Notes under the pieces: model-generated
What the model was told of the DNA's origin: nothing
What the model saw: only the letters and a program-made list of their open reading frames with translations
Databases searched by the model: none
In this document: one piece after another, positions 59,918-64,000 of the stretch
Numbering within the stretch: the stretch's first letter is position 1
Layout of the letters: the number at the start of each line of letters is the position of its first letter
Assembly (NCBI RefSeq): GCF_000340215.1
Contig: NW_006921532.1
Location: 9,887,172-9,951,171 of the forward strand
Length of the DNA stretch: 64,000 nucleotides
Origin: Pseudocercospora fijiensis CIRAD86
Lineage: Eukaryota > Ascomycota > Dothideomycetes > Mycosphaerellales > Mycosphaerellaceae
Direction of reading: 5' to 3'
Program-made: the position numbers and the translations under genes

Positions 59918-62013
59918 TCATATTACTGCCAGTGAATTGGCTGGGAAGCCGAGGTCAAATTCTCCAGCAAAACTGTCCCAAAAATTTTCATCGAGGTAGT
60001 TGAAAAAGTCAGTATTGAGAATTTCGTCGGGTGGCGTCGGCTGGCCCAGGTCGTCAGGCTGTCGAGATTGGCTTGCTGGGTCCGGTGCGCCTACAGATGC
60101 GTCGGGATGCTGTTCGTTAAATTTCGACTCGTACACCTGCTTCATCCACCGAATGCGTTGCGCCCACTTGCGGAATGATTCGTTGTTGACGCGAATCCCG
60201 TCCGGTGCAGACTTTGTAGATTCTTCGAACCTGACAGCAGACTCTTCGATTACTTCACAGAAGCTGACCTGTTCACCGAACACCGTGAGATCCCATCCTT
60301 CCACGTCCAGCGAAGCAAGCTTGGTCAACACTATAAATGCGTGCGCAAATTGCCCAAAGACCGAAAATGGTAACAAGTAGTATGCTGCGGATGGAATGGC
60401 AAAGTAGACATCAAGGAATGCCTTGATCGCTGCCACACATCGATACAAGTCGTCCAGGACACTGCTGAGTGATTTCGAGCGATCTTCTTGAAGCTCGATC
60501 AAGGAGAGCTCCCACATCGAAATTTCGGCAGTGAGATATTGCATCTGTAGGAAAAGATTGTCCTCTTTGCACTCATCCGTGCGACGAAGCCTTTCCAGGT
60601 CTGCTTGGTAGGCTTTGGTGTATATCTTCGCCGGTACTGTAGGGCAATCTGTCGTGTGGATGGTCTCCACTACGGTTTGTATGCGAACCATTTGCACGAG
60701 AAAGATGTCGGTGTCGTACTCTCGTGCTGCTTCCAGTGCAGCAAGGCATCCTCGCATATGTCTGGTGAATGGCATTGCATCAACCTTCTTGAAAGAAGAC
60801 GATAGCATCGACGAGAGATAGAACAGCCCCACGAGTACGCGGTGCTCTTCAAGAGTGGGCGTTCGAGTAGCAATATTATTGCCGTGTACTGCCTTTGTCG
60901 TTTGCGTCTTGAAGACTCCCCAAGGCTGTGGCTGCCGGTCGATACCCATGTCGATCGTAAGAGCAATGGCCAGGTGAAGCAGATTGGTGACTTGTTGACA
61001 CCAGAATACATGAGCGTGAAACCAGGCCACAAATACCATGATGGCTTGAAGAAGGTCGATGGATTTCTCTCCATTGATCATGATACGTTCGCTGATGTCT
61101 CTGATTAACTCTCTCAACAGTATTTGTTGCCTGGGCAGGTCGTGAAACATGGCAACAGTAGTGATTGCCCTTAACAAGACGGGCTTGGCTTTGTATAATT
61201 CCTGGGCGTTGACACCCTCTGGAAGCACAACGTATGGAAGCCCAGGCGACATTAGTCGGCGGAAGCGATCCAGTAACACTTCGGCTTCATTCAAGGTCAC
61301 CGCGTTCGATCGAGCCTCGCTATTGGGAGCCAGTGTTGCTGGTGAAGTGACCTTGCTTGAGCGGCCAGGTGTCTCTGTAGCGTCATGGATTGGTTCCTCG
61401 TGGCACATTGCATTGAGGACTTCATGCTGTCGGCTTAATCCTTTATCGGTAGCGAAGGATTGTCCTATAGAGACTTGCGAGATTGGAGGTGATGGCTGAC
61501 CATACTCATTTGTCGCTCGAGCTACTTGAGGCGTGGAAGAAAGTGCATGAACTAGATGTGCAATTTTGCTCTCCAGCTTCTCCAGCTGAGCAGCACGCCT
61601 GCATATTTGTCAATCCAGGCATCTCATGCAAACATCATGAAGTCGGACATACGTTGTTTTGACAGGCTTCTTCCGCTTCAGAATAGGTTCCTTCGAGTGG
61701 CATTCTTTCTTCAGCCTCGCACATCTGCGTCTCGCGTCAGTATACGACGAGGCTAGCAACCAGGCATTCGAGACGATCATCGCAAGACACAGACTTGCGA
61801 GTAGACGACTATCCGCGTTGCGCTGCGAGTGAAGCAAAGACGTATACTGGTCGATCCGAGCGCTGCCGAACGGTATAGGATAGGTGGATAGGCGTACCGC
61901 TCGCATACGTTCTCACCAACCCTCCTTACGCATTTCGCCTTGGCCTTCGAGCAGGTTGTACATGATCGCACGGCTATGCGAGGCGTGCTGTCGTTCTCCA
62001 TAATGATCTGCAT
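59918..62013 (-). CDS. Zn2Cys6 (fungal binuclear cluster) transcription factor
   Basis: Model: complement of join(59918..61598, 61653..61724, 61898..62013), 622 residues. Splicing exons 1 and 2 completes the cluster C-x2-C-x6-C-x8-C-x2-C-x6-C (Cys18, 21, 28, 37, 40, 47); each exon alone has only part. Intron 1 is 173 bp (GTACGC, CTGAC branch site, GCAG), intron 2 is 54 bp (GTATGT, GCAG). A basic linker (PILKRKKPVK) and a short coiled coil (RAAQLEKLESKIAHLVHAL) follow, then a middle-homology region (about 170-560) with FHAHVFWCQQVTNLLHLAIA, and an acidic, aromatic C-terminus (DFFNYLDENFWDSF) that looks like an activation domain. Target genes unknown. Either ATG (62013 or 62001) may start it. 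Confidence 0.88.
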
Positions 62014-62651
62014 GAAAGTCGGTCGTGCTCAGTGCGTAACTACGGCAACTTACTGTGGGTGAACGGAGAAGGTTGTTCGACAAAGTCCCTCTTTCGCCGT
62101 CGGCAGCGGAGCCTGTTTGATTCCGCTGCCGCTCCTGCGACTGTCAGCATTCAAAGCTTTCCATAATCAGAAGCTTCTCTCCGTCGCTTTCTCTCCCAAT
62201 CCAATCTCCTGGAGATAGTCAACACGCCAACAGGCAGTCGCATTCCTCGTGCACTCATTATTCGCTCTCGAGCTTTACCATACAATGTCGAGCAAGCGTA
62301 CAGGCAGGTGACGCCTGGACGCCAGTACAGCATGGCATGACTTGGGCAGCTGTTGTCAGAACATGTGCAGTCTTGGTATGGCACGCCGCCAATCTCTAAG
62401 AAACCGAGCCACAGCCTTGGGAAAAGGCCTCGGATGCTCGGTGTGTCTGTCACAATACAATTGCTCAGGGATAGTGACAATGATGCGAGGTGATTTCGAG
62501 CTGAGTCTCAAGTCTCGCCAAATCGATGGAAAGCAAATTTTACACCGCTCGTCCTCTTCAGTGCTCATCGCCTCGCTGCGAAGAACACGGCGGAGTCGGG
62601 GCTAGAGCAATAACCAAGTGTAGCTGACACTGTCTCGAGAGTCACGATACC
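62014..62651. other. Intergenic region upstream of the Zn2Cys6 regulator
   Basis: Promoter and 5' UTR of the regulator and the 3' UTR of the hydrolase. A 109-codon minus-strand frame (62151-62480) and an 87-codon plus-strand frame (62342-62605) overlap here without recognisable domains. I do not call either as a gene. Confidence 0.5.
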
Positions 62652-63377
62652 TCATTCCTTGGGCCAGCCAGCTCTTAGCTTCTCAATCGCCTCATCTTCG
62701 CCCACAACATCCGCCATCTTAGCATCCATATCGAAGATGTTTGCATCGTGGATGGCTTGACTTCTGTCGCCACAAGCGGAGGCAACGACCATAGGACGAT
62801 AGTTGTGCTGCATTGCATCCAATGTGGTTGCTCTCACACACCCAGACGTGCTTACACCCGCTATGACCACGGTATCCACTCCGAGTAGATGCAGTGTTCC
62901 AGCAAGCTCAGTTCCGAAAAAGGCAGAAGCGTGCTTCTTTACGATGATTTCTTCGCCTTCGAGCGGCTCTAAGCCCGGGAGGAGAGCGTCGTAACCACGG
63001 GCATTGCCCTTGAGCCACACGTCCAACGGTCGAGCTTTCAAGTAGAACAGTCCAGCATCGGACATATCTTGCTTGGTATAGAGGACCTGAGTATGGACCA
63101 CCGGAACCTTGGCTTCTCGAGCCGCCTGCACCAGCCGCCGCATGACACTTGGTGCAGTAGTAGCAGCCGGATTAGAGCTGCAATCCAGCGGTGATCCTGC
63201 AGTGAAGTAGGCTGCGCAGACATCAATCAAAATAAGAGCTGGCCGTTTGCCCTGCACATGTTTTAGTTTATGTGCTGGAACTTCGTGCTCATTCTTGGTA
63301 CAGACCCAGCCCATACGATTGCTAAAGCCTGATGCTTTGTATGAGTCTGCTTCGGCATGTTCAGGCGCACTCGACAT
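62652..63377 (-). CDS. Isochorismatase-family cysteine hydrolase (N-carbamoylsarcosine amidase-like)
   Basis: 241 residues, intronless. The Asp-Lys-Cys triad of the family is present: Asp52 in ALILIDVC, Lys147 or Lys148 in IVKKHASAFFGTEL, and Cys180 in AGVSTSGCVRATTLDAM, with a cis-peptide-type GVSTSG turn before the cysteine. The wording STSGCVRATTLDAM, then NYRPMVVASACGDR, resembles N-carbamoylsarcosine amidases more than isochorismatases. It would hydrolyse a small amide or carbamoyl compound in the cytosol; the substrate is not known. Same direction as the Zn2Cys6 gene, with 638 bp between, so co-control is only a possibility. Confidence 0.85.
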   Translation of the reverse strand: MSSAPEHAEADSYKASGFSNRMGWVCTKNEHEVPAHKLKHVQGKRPALILIDVCAAYFTAGSPLDCSSNPAATTAPSVMRRLVQAAREAKVPVVHTQVLYTKQDMSDAGLFYLKARPLDVWLKGNARGYDALLPGLEPLEGEEIIVKKHASAFFGTELAGTLHLLGVDTVVIAGVSTSGCVRATTLDAMQHNYRPMVVASACGDRSQAIHDANIFDMDAKMADVVGEDEAIEKLRAGWPKE

Positions 63378-63639
63378 TTTCCAGTGTTGTTCACAGTAGT
63401 CTTTGGGAATATTACGATTCAGATATAATCAAAGGTGGGCTGACGCGCATATGTATGGAGATTCGAATTTGCCTGCCTGCCCATGCTTCTGATAGGCGAA
63501 CATGCGCCGCTGCTCCCCACTCAGCCGCGCACCATGTTGTCTTCTACCACAGTTTCGCAAGGAAAAGATACGACAATCTGTACAACACCCGGGTGAATAC
63601 TGATTCAAAGTATAGCTTGGTTGATTGATGTGAATACGG
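63378..63639. other. Promoter region of the hydrolase and 3' end of PEX11
   Basis: 262 bp between the two leftward genes. No further gene seen. Confidence 0.5.
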
Positions 63640-64000
63640 TTATGCTGTCTTCTGCCATGCAGCAGAAAGACCAATGAGAGAGCTGAGTGTACCGGCAAGA
63701 CCAACAATGCCATCGTCGAGGTTGAAGACGCCGATGGCACTGCCTGGAACTGTAATGTCAGCGACGTCTGAGATGAGCTGTAGCTGTGTTGCTGCCTTTT
63801 CCCTAGCAAGTGTCAGTAATTTTCTGATCGAGGACATGCAAGGATGTGTAATACCTCTCGAGGGTCTTCTCCTCCACCTTCTTTTCCGCATCTGCGCTAT
63901 GCTTGCGCTTCTGAGCGATAGCTTGGAGGTTGTAAAGTGTATACAGTCCGGCAACAATGTTGCAGGCCAGACCTGCGAACCACGCGCGATAAGCTTCTTT
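63640..64000 (-). CDS. pex11: PEX11 peroxisomal membrane protein, 3' part (cut by window end)
   Basis: Model: complement of join(63640..63802, 63855..>64000). The 52 bp intron (63803-63854) has donor GTATTA, a TTACTGAC branch site and acceptor GCTAG, and splicing keeps one frame: KTLE-R-EKAATQLQL. Upstream exon: KEAYRAWFAGLACNIVAGLY and TLYNLQAIAQKRKHS; final exon: LISDVADITVPG and FNLDDGIVGLAGTLSSLIGL, ending AAWQKTA. The layout, an amphipathic/hydrophobic segment, a charged linker and a C-terminal Gly-rich membrane span, is that of PEX11, which drives peroxisome elongation and division. The N-terminal half lies beyond the window. Confidence 0.88.
   Translation of the reverse strand, partial: KKLIARGSQVWPATLLPDCIHFTTSKLSLRSASIAQMRKRRWRRRPSRGITHPCMSSIRKLLTLAREKAATQLQLISDVADITVPGSAIGVFNLDDGIVGLAGTLSSLIGLSAAWQKTA

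Noticed and set aside
62151..62480. 109-codon minus-strand frame upstream of the Zn2Cys6 gene
   Set aside because: No recognisable domain, Cys-rich without a pattern, overlapping frames on both strands, and it sits where the promoter is expected.

Overview
The window reads as genomic DNA of a filamentous ascomycete. Genes have short GT-AG introns (48-173 bp), and the protein families (mitochondrial methylcitrate-cycle enzymes, a Zn2Cys6 regulator, UFD4/TRIP12-type HECT ligase, PEX11) are typical of fungi. The repeat DNA has been through repeat-induced point mutation (RIP): CA and TG are almost absent over long stretches, and decayed reading frames stop at TAG/TAA and hardly ever at TGA. The style recalls Dothideomycetes (Mycosphaerellales/Capnodiales), but that placement is a guess.

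Layout. 1-6830: RIP-mutated repeats, including a Ty3/Gypsy element on the minus strand (LTR at 4880-5076) cut by the window start. 6831-11030: a normal-composition island with an LMBR1-domain membrane protein and 2-methylcitrate synthase (mcsA), convergent. 11031-48860: a 38 kb block of nested, RIP-mutated transposons. 48861-64000: a gene-rich segment with 2-methylisocitrate lyase (mclA), a UFD4-like HECT E3 ligase, mitochondrial hydroxyacid-oxoacid transhydrogenase, a Zn2Cys6 transcription factor, an isochorismatase-family hydrolase and the 3' part of PEX11.

The transposon block can be unpacked. Its core is an imperfect giant inverted repeat made of two copies of one hAT-type DNA transposon: copy R (27916-44662) and inverted, 5'-truncated copy L (13785-27915). 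A complete Ty3/Gypsy chromovirus is inserted in each: B at 13933-20930 with target duplication CTACG, and C at 37339-44236 with CTAAG. A truncated relative of B, a third fragment of the hAT element and a gag-only LTR element flank them.

The hAT element is the most unusual object here. Besides a recognisable hAT transposase it carries two different histone H3-like genes and at least three other reading frames of unknown function. Its introns contain a 12-bp-periodic TAGCCGG motif. In one H3-like gene, splicing out such an intron restores the H3 signature GTVALR exactly. The antisense cargo gene of chromovirus B has three 55-56 bp introns that share a different common core.

Two enzymes of one mitochondrial pathway, propionyl-CoA breakdown by the methylcitrate cycle, face away from each other across the block. 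This suggests an ancestral divergent pair pushed apart by transposons. All calls come from reading the sequence; no database search was run.
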